A DNA stretch of 64,000 nt from Acidimicrobiaceae bacterium (GTDB lineage Bacteria > Actinomycetota > Acidimicrobiia > Acidimicrobiales > RAAP-2): contig PLRX01000036.1 in assembly GCA_003164095.1 (NCBI GenBank), positions 1 to 64,000 on the forward strand. Direction: 5' to 3'. The notes beneath the pieces were generated by a model. It worked only from the letters and a program-made list of their open reading frames with translations. It made no database searches and was not told where the DNA came from. Each line of letters opens with the position of its first letter. The first letter of the stretch is position 1. Made by a program: the position numbers and the translations under genes. Shown here in pieces: positions 42,386-51,587 of this stretch.

Positions 42386-44097
42386 CGCACCAGCGCGCCC
42401 GGGCGGGCACCCGTGTCGACGCCGTCGCGGAAGGTCGTCACCCCGGACTTGATCGTCTCGACGTAGCCGACCGCCCCCTGCAGCAGGCGCTTGCCGCCGG
42501 CGGGCAGGTCGTCCACCACACGCGGGTTGGTGAGCTGCAGGTGGTCGTAGTCGATGAGGTTGAGGTCTGCGAGCATGCCGGGCTCGATCGTCCCCCGGTC
42601 GGTGAGTCCGTAGAGCCGGGCGGTGTCGAAGGTCTGCTTCTTCACCATCCACTCGAGGGGCAGGCGCTCGCCCCGGACCCGGTCGCGTGTCCAGTGGGTG
42701 AGCATGAAGGTCGGCTGCGACGCGTCACAGATCACGCCGCAGTGCGCACCACCGTCGCCGAGGCCGGCTGCGGACCGCGGGTGGAGCAGCATCTCGCGTG
42801 CCGCGTGGAGGTCGCCGTCGGAGTAGTTGAGGATCGGCACGTACAGGAGGCCCCGGCCGTCGTCCGCGAGCATGGCGTCGTAGGCGACGGACAGCGGGGG
42901 CCGGCCCGTGGCCGCGGCGATGCCGGCCAGGGACCGCTCGGGCCCCGGCTCGTACTCGGGCGGGTCGCCCAGGATGTAGGTCGTCTCGAAGGCCTGGTCC
43001 ATGCGCTCGGCCGTCTCGGGGTCGGGCCGCCAGGACTCGATGGCCTCGCGCACCTCTGCGGTGCGGAGCGCGGTGACCAGGTCGTCGGCCGACAGGCCCC
43101 GGGCCTTCAGCTCCTGGTAGGCCGGGATCTGGTCCAACAGGCTGTAGGTGGTGAAGTGGCCGGACAGGAGGCCGAAGCCGCGCCCCGCCACCTGGGGCCA
43201 GAGGTCGGCGCCGTCGGCCACCGCACGGAGCGACTCGTCCATGAGCTCGCGCCACAGGTCGGGTGCGGCATTCACCTGGACCATGGCGAACGTGACGGGC
43301 CGCTGGATGGCGGCCGACAGCCGTCGCATCCAGTCGACCTCCTCCTTCGGGGCCAGGATGTCCTCGCCCGCCGTGCCGGCCGGTGCCAGCTCGAAGATGC
43401 CCGTGCCGAGCTCGCCCAGGGCGGCACCGATGCCGAAGAGCTCGTCCTCGGCAGCAAAGGTGCCCGGGACCGGCTCGCCGTCGATGGCCCGGTGGGCCAG
43501 GGTCCGCGACGTCGAGAAGCCGAGGGCGCCGGCGGCGACCGCCTCCTTCACGAGCCGCTTCATGGCGGCGATGTCCTCGGGTGTGGCCGGCTCGTTGAGC
43601 GCGCCCCGCTCGCCCATCACGTAGGAGCGCACGGCCCCGTGGGCGATCTGGGTGCCGACGTCGACGGTCCAGCGCCGCTCGTCGAGGGCGTCGAGGTACT
43701 CGGGAAACGTCTCCCAGCCCCAGGTCATGCCCTCGGACAGTGCGGTGCCGGGGATGTCCTCCACGCCCTCCATGAGCCCGATCAGCCACTCGTGGCGGTC
43801 GGGACGGGCGGGTGCGAAGCCGACCCCGCAGTTGCCGGTGACGAGGGTGGTTACCCCGTGCCAGCTGCTGGGGGCGAGGACCTCGTCCCAGGTTGCCTGG
43901 CCGTCGTAGTGGGTGTGGATGTCGACCCAGCCCGGTGTCACGAGCAGGCCGTCGGCGTCGACGGTGCGGACCGCCTCCTCGCCACGGTGGTCGCCCACCC
44001 CGGTGATGCGGCCGTCGCTCACGGTGATGTCCGCTATGCGGGCCGGTGCTCCGGTCCCGTCGACGACGGTGCCCCCCTGGATGACGAGGTCGTGCAT
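42373..44097 (-). CDS. Amidohydrolase, N-acyl-D-amino-acid deacylase-like
   Basis: The 574 residues start with MHDLVIQGGTVVDGTG and the metal motif PGWVDIHTHYDGQ (HxH), continue with NCGVGFAPARP and GALGFSTSRTLAH, and have GDGGAHCGVICDASQPTF with a C-terminal Asp/His metal region. This is the D-aminoacylase/dihydroorotase-like branch. The true substrate (D-acyl amino acid, cyclic amide or other) is uncertain. ATG 44097 has GGGGGAG 5 nt upstream, so the track start at 44820 is not used. Confidence 0.85.
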   Translation of the reverse strand: MHDLVIQGGTVVDGTGAPARIADITVSDGRITGVGDHRGEEAVRTVDADGLLVTPGWVDIHTHYDGQATWDEVLAPSSWHGVTTLVTGNCGVGFAPARPDRHEWLIGLMEGVEDIPGTALSEGMTWGWETFPEYLDALDERRWTVDVGTQIAHGAVRSYVMGERGALNEPATPEDIAAMKRLVKEAVAAGALGFSTSRTLAHRAIDGEPVPGTFAAEDELFGIGAALGELGTGIFELAPAGTAGEDILAPKEEVDWMRRLSAAIQRPVTFAMVQVNAAPDLWRELMDESLRAVADGADLWPQVAGRGFGLLSGHFTTYSLLDQIPAYQELKARGLSADDLVTALRTAEVREAIESWRPDPETAERMDQAFETTYILGDPPEYEPGPERSLAGIAAATGRPPLSVAYDAMLADDGRGLLYVPILNYSDGDLHAAREMLLHPRSAAGLGDGGAHCGVICDASQPTFMLTHWTRDRVRGERLPLEWMVKKQTFDTARLYGLTDRGTIEPGMLADLNLIDYDHLQLTNPRVVDDLPAGGKRLLQGAVGYVETIKSGVTTFRDGVDTGARPGALVRGAR

Positions 44098-44174
44098 GGA
44101 ATCTCCCCCTGTAGTGCCTCCGATGATGCTGGCACGGCCCCGGGTGGGGCGCAATGGCGGGGGAGGGACCCGGG

Positions 44175-44594
44175 TCAGCGGGGTGGGATGGAGTAGGTGA
44201 CCTGGGCCTTGGCCACCAGCGCGTCGTCGGCCGTCGAGTGGAGGGCCACGTCGACGACGCCGAGCCTCGATCCGAGCTTGAGCACGGTGCCCGCGGCCAC
44301 GACGTCGACCAGGGCCGGCTTGCGGAGGAAGTCGATGTGGAGGCTGGTGGTCACCGACAGAGCCACGGGCCCGATCTGGCCCACCACGGCGAGCCACGCG
44401 GCACAGTCGGCCAGTGCCATCAGCGACGGGCCCGACACGGTGCCGCCGGGCCGGACGTTCGACTCGTCGACCGACAGCCGCAGCCGCACCCCGCTGTCGC
44501 TGACCTCTTCGACCGTGTACGGCAGGTCGCCGGGGAACGCGGCGTCCAGGAACACCTGGAGCTCGGCGACGTCCATGGCGGGCGGGGGCGGCAT
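44175..44594 (-). CDS. Hot-dog thioesterase (PaaI-like)
   Basis: The 139 residues show a single hot-dog fold with the conserved NVRPGGTVSGPSLMALADCAAWLAVVG helix and LHIDFLRKPA strand. These proteins hydrolyse acyl-CoA thioesters, often to clear dead-end CoA esters. ATG 44594 is chosen because a TACGAT box lies 8 nt upstream; an internal ATG at 44576 is possible. It is divergent from cysQ. Confidence 0.82.
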   Translation of the reverse strand: MPPPPAMDVAELQVFLDAAFPGDLPYTVEEVSDSGVRLRLSVDESNVRPGGTVSGPSLMALADCAAWLAVVGQIGPVALSVTTSLHIDFLRKPALVDVVAAGTVLKLGSRLGVVDVALHSTADDALVAKAQVTYSIPPR

Positions 44595-44602
44595 GCGGAG
44601 GG

Positions 44603-44608
44603 ATCGTA
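44603..44608 (-). promoter_or_regulatory. -10 box TACGAT for the thioesterase gene
   Basis: On the minus strand TACGAT ends 8 nt before ATG 44594. Confidence 0.4.
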
Positions 44609-44734
44609 CCCAGTCGGGGACCGTGCCCGGTCGGGGTACCGCCCGAGGCCGTCCCGCGGTGCGCCTCCGTCGGGCAGACTGTCCGGCGGACCGGGCCACG
44701 AGGTTCCGGACGGGAACGATGCGGGGGATGGCCA

Positions 44735-45481
44735 GTGAGCGACGACGAGGCAGCGGCCGAGCTGGCCCACCGGGCGGGCCAGGTACTGCGTGAGCTCCAG
44801 GACGGCCCACTCGAGGGCAAAGAGCTCGGGACGGCGGGCGACCGGCGCTCACACGAACTGCTGCTCCGACTGCTGGCCGAGCGGTTTCCGGGGGACCGGG
44901 TGCGGTCCGAGGAGGACGATCAGGCCACGGAGTTGGCCGAGCCGGACGGGCGGGTGTGGATCATCGATCCGCTGGACGGGACCCGCGAGTACTCCGAGCG
45001 CCGCACCGACTGGGCCGTGCACGTCGCCCTGGCCGTCGACGGCCTCCCCGTGGTCGGAGCGGTGGCTCTGCCGGGGCTCGACCTCGTGCTCGACACCGGG
45101 AGCCCGCCCGCCCTGGCACCGCTGCCGCCGGTCCCCCGGCTGGTGGTGAGCCGGACCCGGCCCCCCGACTTCGTGCCCTTCGTGGCCGAGCGGCTCGGTG
45201 CCGACACGGTCCCCATGGGGTCCGCCGGCGCCAAGATCTCGGCGGTCATCCGGGGCGAGGCCGAGGTCTACGTCCACGCCGGGGGGCAGTACGAGTGGGA
45301 CTCGTGTGCACCCGTGGCCGTGGCCCTGGCCACGGGGCTGCACGCGAGCCGCATCGACGGCACGCCTCTGCGCTACGCCCGGGCCGACCCGTGGCTGCCC
45401 GACCTCGTGGTGTGCCACCCGGCCCTGGCCGACGCGGTGCTCGCCGCGGTTGCCGACTCGGGGCTGGCGGGGGGCGGGTGA
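44735..45481 (+). CDS. cysQ: 3'(2'),5'-bisphosphate nucleotidase / inositol-phosphatase family (CysQ-like)
   Basis: Probable removal of the 3'-phosphate of PAP, a by-product of sulfotransfer, or of inositol phosphates. The 248 residues have the metal motifs SEEDD and WIIDPLDGTREYSE, and the late GGQYEWDSCAPVAVA. The order matches CysQ rather than the longer SuhB. Because cysH lies over 30 kb away, a link to sulfur metabolism is by family only. GTG 44735; the next gene begins 4 nt after the stop. Confidence 0.85.
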   Translation: MSDDEAAAELAHRAGQVLRELQDGPLEGKELGTAGDRRSHELLLRLLAERFPGDRVRSEEDDQATELAEPDGRVWIIDPLDGTREYSERRTDWAVHVALAVDGLPVVGAVALPGLDLVLDTGSPPALAPLPPVPRLVVSRTRPPDFVPFVAERLGADTVPMGSAGAKISAVIRGEAEVYVHAGGQYEWDSCAPVAVALATGLHASRIDGTPLRYARADPWLPDLVVCHPALADAVLAAVADSGLAGGG

Positions 45482-45485
45482 CCCG

Positions 45486-46676
45486 ATGACAGAGGCACCA
45501 TCCACGCCGCCGGCCGTCTTCGACCCGGCCCCGCTCGGGCCGCTGACGCTCAAGAACCGCATCATCAAGTCGGCCACCTTCGAGGGGGCCTCGCCCCGAG
45601 GCGTGGCGACCGACGACCTCGTCGCCTTCCACGAGCGGGTGGCCCGCGGCGGGGTGGCCATGACGACGGTCGCCTACCTGGCCGTGTCGCCGGAGGGGCG
45701 CACCGACCGGCACTGCATCCAACTCGGCCCGGATGCCCTCGACGGGCTGTCCCGGCTGACCGCAGCCGTCCATGATGCCGGCGCTCTCGCCTCCGCACAG
45801 ATCGGTCACGCCGGGCCGGTGGCGAACTCGAAGTCCAACCGTGCGCCTTCGCTCTCCCCCAGCCGCCGCTTCGGCGCGTCCGGGGCGCTGACCCGGGCCG
45901 CCACGCCGGCGGACATCGCGAGGATCATCGACGACTACCGGCGGGGAGCGGCGGTCGCCGCCGAGGCCGGGTTCGACTGCATCGAGATCCACCTCGGGCA
46001 CAACTATCTCCTGAGCTCGTTCCTGAGCCCCCGGCTCAACAAGCGGACCGATGGATGGGGTGGATCGCTCGAGCACCGGGCGCGCTTCCCCCGCGAGGTG
46101 GTGGCCGCTGTGCGCGAGGGTGCCCCCGACACTGTGGCGGTCACCGCAAAGCTCAACATGGCCGATGGTGTGCCGGGTGGCTTCGACCTGCCCGAGAGCA
46201 TCGACGTGGCCGCCATGCTCGAGGCCGACGGGCACCTCGACGCCCTGGAGCTGACCGGGGGCAGCTCGCTGTCGAACCCGATGTACCTGTTCCGGGGGGA
46301 CGCCCCGCGGGCGGAATTCGCCGCGACACTGGCCCAGCCCCTGCGGCTCGGCTTCAACGTGGTGGGGAGGCGGTTCCTCAAGGAGTACCCGTTCGAGGAG
46401 GCGTACTTCTCGGACCAGGCGCGTAAGTTCCTGGCCGCGCTCGACCTCCCGCTGATCCTGCTCGGCGGGGTGAACCGTCTGGACACGGTGGAGGAAGCCC
46501 TGACCGAAGGGTTCTCCTTCGTGGCCATGGCCCGGGCCCTGCTGCGCGAGCCCGACCTCGTCGGCCGGTGGGCGCAGGGGCAGCGTGACGATGGGCTCTG
46601 CATCCATTGCAACCGCTGCATGCCCTCCATCTACAGCGGCGCCCGCTGCACGGAGCTGCGGACCGGGTCCGCCTGA
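45486..46676 (+). CDS. NADH:flavin oxidoreductase (Old Yellow Enzyme-like) with Cys-rich tail
   Basis: FMN ene-reductase domain of 396 residues: PLTLKNRIIKSATFEG, AQIGHAG, the catalytic region IEIHLGHNYLLSSFLSPRLNKRTDGWGGS and the C-terminal GFSFVAMARALLREPDL. The end carries CIHCNRC and a further Cys, like the 4Fe-4S site of 2,4-dienoyl-CoA reductases, but the FAD/NADH domain that follows there is missing. It therefore probably takes electrons from a partner. Four nt after cysQ, so in one operon. Confidence 0.88.
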   Translation: MTEAPSTPPAVFDPAPLGPLTLKNRIIKSATFEGASPRGVATDDLVAFHERVARGGVAMTTVAYLAVSPEGRTDRHCIQLGPDALDGLSRLTAAVHDAGALASAQIGHAGPVANSKSNRAPSLSPSRRFGASGALTRAATPADIARIIDDYRRGAAVAAEAGFDCIEIHLGHNYLLSSFLSPRLNKRTDGWGGSLEHRARFPREVVAAVREGAPDTVAVTAKLNMADGVPGGFDLPESIDVAAMLEADGHLDALELTGGSSLSNPMYLFRGDAPRAEFAATLAQPLRLGFNVVGRRFLKEYPFEEAYFSDQARKFLAALDLPLILLGGVNRLDTVEEALTEGFSFVAMARALLREPDLVGRWAQGQRDDGLCIHCNRCMPSIYSGARCTELRTGSA

Positions 46677-46679
46677 GCC

Positions 46680-47021
46680 TCAGTCCAGCGTCGGCTGGCC
46701 GTCGGTGTCCTCGACGAAGCCCTCGGCGTCGCCCGGCACGATCGGTGCGTCGAGGTCCCACCCCTCGGGGTCATCCTCGCGTGCACGAGTCAGCCTGGAT
46801 GGCTCACCCAGGCCGTCGGGGTCGTCGATGACCCCGTCGAGCGTGGCGATCTGCTCGGGGTCATCGAGCTCGGCGCCTGCCTCCTCGAGCTCCTTCTCGT
46901 CGACCTGGAAGTGCGGGTCGAGCGAAGGGTCGAGTTCCATCTCTTCCTGGAACTCGGGATCGAGCCGCGACGCCTCGTCGGCGGCATCGTCGCCCTGATC
47001 GAAGGTTTCAGTTCCGCTCAT
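46680..47021 (-). CDS. Small acidic hypothetical protein
   Basis: The 113 residues are dominated by Asp and Glu with no Cys and few aromatics, so the protein is probably disordered. I do not recognise it. ATG 47021 is preferred to GTG 47027 because GGAG lies 5 nt upstream of it. It ends 3 nt from the convergent ene-reductase stop. Confidence 0.6.
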   Translation of the reverse strand: MSGTETFDQGDDAADEASRLDPEFQEEMELDPSLDPHFQVDEKELEEAGAELDDPEQIATLDGVIDDPDGLGEPSRLTRAREDDPEGWDLDAPIVPGDAEGFVEDTDGQPTLD

Positions 47022-47147
47022 TGTCACTCCGGTGTCTCGTGCCCGGAACGCTTCCGGGCCATCCGGCAGCTGCCGGCCACGTCACGATCGTAGGGGTTCC
47101 GGGCGAAGGTGACCCAGGGCCATTCGTCCCGAGTCGATCCGCCCCAC

Positions 47148-48611
47148 TCAATACTCTGCGATCGACCCGCCCGGCACGACGGCCAGCTCTGCGTGCTCGA
47201 GGTGGTGGGCGAGGTCGGGATCGGCACCGGCGCCGGGGCCCCTCGGGATGAGCAGCGCGGCCACGACGGCCACGACGGTCATGACGGCCAGAAAGAAGAA
47301 GCCCCTGGTGTAGTCCGACTCGGCCGGGTACCCGTCCCTCAGGATCTCGGAGGCCACGATGCTCGACATGACGGCGGCACCGATGGCCCCGCCGATGGTC
47401 CGGATGTTGGCGTTCATGCCGCTGGCCACGCCGGTCTGGGCCGGGGGGACGGCCTGGACGATGAGGTTGGACATGGCCGAGAAGGCGAGACCGAGTCCGA
47501 CGCCCAGCAACGTGCTGGCGAGGTAGATCTCCCACTTCTCGCTGTGGGCGAAGGCGAGCAGCAGATACGCACCGGTGGAGGCGGTCGAACCGATGATGAC
47601 CGCCGACTTCGATCCGATCGTCGCAGCGAGGCGCCCGGACAGCAGCCCCCCGATGAACATGGTCACGGTGAGGGGCAGCAGGAACAGTCCCGACTGGATG
47701 ATGCTGGCACCGAAGCCGTAGCCGGTGGACGTGGGGGTCTGGACGAACTCGGGCAGGAAGCCGATCACCGAGTACATGCCGATGCCGAACATGAATGCCA
47801 CCAGGTTGTTCGTCCATACGGCCCGGCGCCGCATCATGTGCATGTCGACCAGCGGCTCGACGGCCCGGAGTTCGACCCACACCCAGGCGACGGCCAGGAC
47901 GGCGGCCAGTGCGACCAGTCCGAGGACCTTGGGCGAGCCCCAGCCCCACGACGGCGCCTCGCTCACCCCGAGCAGGAGGGCGACCAGCCAGCCCGACAGC
48001 AGGACGGCCGCCAGCCAGCTGACCCGACCCGGGGTGCGCAAGGGGGACTCCGGCACGAACAGCCACGCGCACAGGGTGGCGATGACGGCGATCATCAACG
48101 GGATCCAGAACAGCCAGTGATAGTTCAGGTGACTCACGATGGGTCCGGCCAGCACGATGCCTGCCCCACCGCCGACGGCGGCCATGGCGGCGATGATGCC
48201 GACGGCGCCGGCCACCTTCACGCCGGGGAACTCGTCGCGCACGATGCCGAACGACAGAGGCAGGACGGCACCGCCGATGCCCTGGATCGCCCGGGCGATG
48301 ATGAGCACCGTGATGCTGTGGGCGAGGCCGGCGACGACGGAGCCGGCGGCCAGCGCGGCGAGCGTGACGACCAGCATGCGCTCCTTGCCGACCATGTCGC
48401 CCACCCGTCCGAGGATGGGGGTGAAGATCGACGCCGACAGCAGGAACGCGGTCAGCACCCACGTGACCGTGTTCTGGGTGGTGTGGAGATCGTGCTGGAT
48501 GGTCGGCAGGACCGGCGACACCAGCGACTGGAGGAGTGAGTACGCGATCGTCCCGAGCAGCAGGACGGTGAAGGTGACCTGGTAGCTGGACCGCGTCGAG
48601 GTGACGGCCAT
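47148..48611 (-). CDS. MFS drug:H+ antiporter, DHA2 (14-helix) type
   Basis: The 487 residues give about 14 membrane helices. Motif A GRVGDMVGKERML follows helix 2, and the antiporter-type Gly-rich segment AIQGIGGAVLPLSFGIV is in helix 4. Family members export drugs, dyes or metabolites. There is no adjacent TetR gene, so regulation and substrate are unknown. ATG 48611 begins the first helix region; the track start at 48905 extends into non-membrane low-complexity sequence. Confidence 0.9.
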   Translation of the reverse strand: MAVTSTRSSYQVTFTVLLLGTIAYSLLQSLVSPVLPTIQHDLHTTQNTVTWVLTAFLLSASIFTPILGRVGDMVGKERMLVVTLAALAAGSVVAGLAHSITVLIIARAIQGIGGAVLPLSFGIVRDEFPGVKVAGAVGIIAAMAAVGGGAGIVLAGPIVSHLNYHWLFWIPLMIAVIATLCAWLFVPESPLRTPGRVSWLAAVLLSGWLVALLLGVSEAPSWGWGSPKVLGLVALAAVLAVAWVWVELRAVEPLVDMHMMRRRAVWTNNLVAFMFGIGMYSVIGFLPEFVQTPTSTGYGFGASIIQSGLFLLPLTVTMFIGGLLSGRLAATIGSKSAVIIGSTASTGAYLLLAFAHSEKWEIYLASTLLGVGLGLAFSAMSNLIVQAVPPAQTGVASGMNANIRTIGGAIGAAVMSSIVASEILRDGYPAESDYTRGFFFLAVMTVVAVVAALLIPRGPGAGADPDLAHHLEHAELAVVPGGSIAEY

Positions 48612-48844
48612 GCGTGCTCCGATCGGGGACGGCGCCGGCGGGTGCCGGACGGGTCCCATTGTGCCACCCGGGGTGCAGGCCCCGATCGCACATATGTGCT
48701 GTCCGGGCGCCTGGATCGGCCGGGCGGGCGCGCAGTACCCCGGCCGGATGCGCCCGTGCGGTAGGACGCACCGCCCGACCTCGGGGGTAGCGTGCGGGGC
48801 CGACGGACCACCGACGGGGGACCGGATCGACGAGGGAGCACCGT

Positions 48845-49423
48845 ATGCCCGAGCCAGCACCACAGGGTCCGGTCGTGGCGCCGGGGGTCGGATCGGGCGC
48901 CGCACCGGGCTGTGTCGTCGACCGGTCGACGGGACCCGAAGGTGCCGCGACGGCCACCTTCGACCCCTCCCGCACCTACCGCTACCGCCTGTCGCGTGCC
49001 TGGGACCCGGCCGGTCCGGTGGTGGCGTTCGTCATGCTCAATCCGTCGACCGCTGATGCCGCGTCACTGGACCCGACGGTACGCCGATGCATCGGGTTCG
49101 CCCGGGCATGGGGGTTCGGTACCCTCGAGGTCGTCAACCTCTTCGCCTTCCGTGCCACGGCCCCGGCGGACCTGGTCCGGGCCCCGGAGCCGGTGGGCGT
49201 GGGCAACGACCGGGCCATCGTCGACGCCGTCCGCCGGGCCGACCGGGTGGTGGTGGCCTGGGGCACCCGGGGGACCCACTTGGGCCGTGGCGTTGCGGTG
49301 TCCGCCCTCCTCGGGAGCTGCCGGGTGCGTCCGGTGGCCCTCGGGACCACGAGGGACGGCCACCCTCGGCACCCGCTCTATGTCCGTGGCGATACCGCTT
49401 CGGAGCCGTGGCTGCCAGCCTGA
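48845..49423 (+). CDS. DUF1643 protein
   Basis: The 192 residues contain FVMLNPSTADAASLDPTVRRCIGFA and VVNLFAFRATAPADL, the signature of DUF1643, a family of unknown function often found near mobile DNA. The N-terminal 35 residues are Pro/Gly-rich and not part of the domain. GAGGGAG lies 6 nt before ATG 48845. No partner is apparent. Confidence 0.85.
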   Translation: MPEPAPQGPVVAPGVGSGAAPGCVVDRSTGPEGAATATFDPSRTYRYRLSRAWDPAGPVVAFVMLNPSTADAASLDPTVRRCIGFARAWGFGTLEVVNLFAFRATAPADLVRAPEPVGVGNDRAIVDAVRRADRVVVAWGTRGTHLGRGVAVSALLGSCRVRPVALGTTRDGHPRHPLYVRGDTASEPWLPA

Positions 49424-49524
49424 CCAGGGAGTTCCCGACCGATTCCTGGTCACGCGGCGAGGAGCGGCAACCAGTGGTGCGGCACGGACCGTAAACACCT
49501 GTAGACATCCGCAACTCCGAGGTG

Positions 49525-49530
49525 CATGAT
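49525..49530 (+). promoter_or_regulatory. -10 box CATGAT
   Basis: CATGAT ends 6 nt before GTG 49537, the start preferred over GTG 49522. Confidence 0.4.
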
Positions 49531-49536
49531 GGGATT

Positions 49537-50361
49537 GTGGAACCAGACGAGACGGCGGGAGCGGCTGGTGGCCAGGCGGCGTCCGAGGTCTGGACGAGGA
49601 AGCGCCAGCCGAAGAGCGAGCTGCGCCAACTGATGCTGGACACCGGCCGCGAGATCCTCCAGGAGGAGGGCATCGAAACCAGGTCGAGCAATCTCACCTT
49701 CAAGCGGGTGTTCGATCGGGTGGAGCGCGACACGGGCCGCCACCTGACCAACGCCTCGGTCATCAAGCGCATCTGGGAGGATCAGTCCGACTACCAGGCC
49801 GACGTGCTGGTGTCCATCGCCCAGGACGAGAACCGGCCCGAGGTCGGCGCAACGATGGCCGCTGTCGAGGACGTGCTGGCCTCCACCGACCTGTCGAGCG
49901 TCGAGGGTCGGTTACGGGGGATGTCCCAGCTCTGCCGGGTGGCCGGTGCGGCCAGCCGCGAGGCCATTGCCGCGTCGACCAACTGGCCGCTGTGGGTCAG
50001 CGTCGTGGCCATCGCCTCGACGTCCACCAACGACGACCAACGGGAGCGCATGCGCGCGGCGCTCGCCGAGGGATACGAGCTGGTGACCGAGTTCTGGGAG
50101 GGGGCCTACGGGGGGCTGATCGCCCTCCTCGGGCTCCGTCCCCGCGCACCGCGGACGGTCCGACAGTTCGCCATCGCCGTCTCCGCTCTGTCCGAGGGGG
50201 ACTCGTTGCGCCACCATGTCGACCGGACGCAGGTGACCGTGGACCTGCCCACCGGACGGGACGGCCAGATCCAGGAGTGGACGCTCTACTCGCTGGCCGT
50301 CGACGCCGTGGCCCAGCAGTTCTTCGAGGTCGACCCCGACTACGTACCGCCCGGCTCCTAA
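49537..50361 (+). CDS. TetR-like regulator, paralogue of the 52820 gene
   Basis: The 274 residues have an N-terminal helical DNA-binding-like region (RQLMLDTGREILQEEG...NASVIKRIWEDQSDYQADVL) and a larger helical ligand-type domain. The spacing of helices is TetR-like, but the canonical T-x-G-x-x-YxxF turn is replaced by NASVIKRIW. It aligns along its length with the 52820 product (matching IWxDQxDYQ, CRV, TVRQFAIA and QEWTL segments). It converges on the DapB-fold gene. Confidence 0.7.
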   Translation: MEPDETAGAAGGQAASEVWTRKRQPKSELRQLMLDTGREILQEEGIETRSSNLTFKRVFDRVERDTGRHLTNASVIKRIWEDQSDYQADVLVSIAQDENRPEVGATMAAVEDVLASTDLSSVEGRLRGMSQLCRVAGAASREAIAASTNWPLWVSVVAIASTSTNDDQRERMRAALAEGYELVTEFWEGAYGGLIALLGLRPRAPRTVRQFAIAVSALSEGDSLRHHVDRTQVTVDLPTGRDGQIQEWTLYSLAVDAVAQQFFEVDPDYVPPGS

Positions 50362-50385
50362 GCGGGCCCGTTCGGTCCGTCGGCC

Positions 50386-51468
50386 TCAGTAGGGGGGCAC
50401 CGGCGCCTCATTGCCGAAGCCGAAGCCGGCCCGGATGAGGGGGAGGTCGGCCATGGTGCGCACCCCTGCAGGAGCCGCGCAGAGCGCCGGTATGGCGTTG
50501 ACCGCCTGCATGGCCGTCGCCACGCTGGCCGCCCGCACGTGCTCGGCCAGCGGGAGGGGCCGCTCGTAGGACATGAGGGTGAGGAGGTGGGCCCGGATGG
50601 AGGGCTCGCCCTCCAAGGTGAGCGTCCAGCCGTCGAGCGGGGTCGGCCAGTGGATCGGGTACTCACCCCCTACGGTCCACAGCGTCTCGATCTCGACGAG
50701 GCACCGGCCGGCGCGCAGGCCGCGCCAGTGCCAGCGCTGACCGGCCACGGTGCCGGACGGCAACGTGATCCCGAAGATCTCATGGTCCTCGGTGGCCAGC
50801 GTCAGCTCCACCTCGGAGGTGATGTCGTCGAGCCCGGCGCCGAGCGACTCGCCGATGAGGGCGACCTCCTCCATGAAGATGCCGCTGTTGAATCGGAGGA
50901 AGTCACTGGCCTCCTCGGTGACCTCCCCGGGGGGTCGGCCGAAGCGCATGTTGTCGAAGGTGATGTGCGTCGACTCGTAGAAGGACCAGTCGGCCCGCTC
51001 CTGGAGGGTGACCTTGTCGATCGACCGGGACATGCCGGATAGGGCGAGTGGCAGCACCCCGCTCAGGTTCCCCGGATTGAGCCCGGTGCCGTGGACCGAC
51101 GAGTCGCCCACCGCGCAGGCGGCCTCGAGACGCTCCAGGTCCGGGGCCGGGAGCGAACGCGGGTGGAAGAGGAAGGCGGTGGTCGCTACGTTGGCGCCGC
51201 TGGTCAGGATCCGGCAGACCTCGTCGAGGGACGCGTGCCGGGGGAAGTAGGCCACGCAGTCGGCGCCGAGGGCGAGGAGCTCGTCGATGTCGCGTGTGGC
51301 GAGCACACCGCACGGCCGGCGCCCGGCCAGGACCGCCGCGTCGACACCGTCCTTGTCGGCGGCGTAGACCTTGGCGCCCACCAGCTCCATGTCGGGACGG
51401 TCGAGCACGGCGCGTATGGCCTCGACCCCCTGGTTGCCGGTGGCCCATTGGACGACCCGATAGCTCAT
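50386..51468 (-). CDS. DapB-fold NAD(P)H dehydrogenase (dihydrodipicolinate-reductase-like)
   Basis: The 360 residues begin MSYRVVQWATGNQGVEAIR, a Rossmann nucleotide site with the DapB-family GxxG variant, followed by GVLATRDIDELL and VHGTGLNPGN. This branch includes 2,4-diaminopentanoate and other amine dehydrogenases rather than lysine-pathway DapB. Substrate unknown. GAAAGG lies 6 nt before ATG 51468. It sits between the paralogous regulators, upstream of and divergent from the decayed genes. Confidence 0.78.
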   Translation of the reverse strand: MSYRVVQWATGNQGVEAIRAVLDRPDMELVGAKVYAADKDGVDAAVLAGRRPCGVLATRDIDELLALGADCVAYFPRHASLDEVCRILTSGANVATTAFLFHPRSLPAPDLERLEAACAVGDSSVHGTGLNPGNLSGVLPLALSGMSRSIDKVTLQERADWSFYESTHITFDNMRFGRPPGEVTEEASDFLRFNSGIFMEEVALIGESLGAGLDDITSEVELTLATEDHEIFGITLPSGTVAGQRWHWRGLRAGRCLVEIETLWTVGGEYPIHWPTPLDGWTLTLEGEPSIRAHLLTLMSYERPLPLAEHVRAASVATAMQAVNAIPALCAAPAGVRTMADLPLIRAGFGFGNEAPVPPY

Positions 51469-51587
51469 GTGCGGCCTTTCCGACGTCAGGTGATTCGGTC
51501 GTTGCGCATCGTACGGCCGGGAGCGGGCCGACGCGAGACCGGTCGCACCCGTGTCATCCATCGGACGCCCGGCTGCGACTACTTCAC

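Noticed and set aside
47008-48975. 655-aa minus ORF overlapping the DHA2 exporter in another frame
   Set aside because: Arg/His/Pro-rich shadow; the 47148-48611 frame has clear membrane helices.
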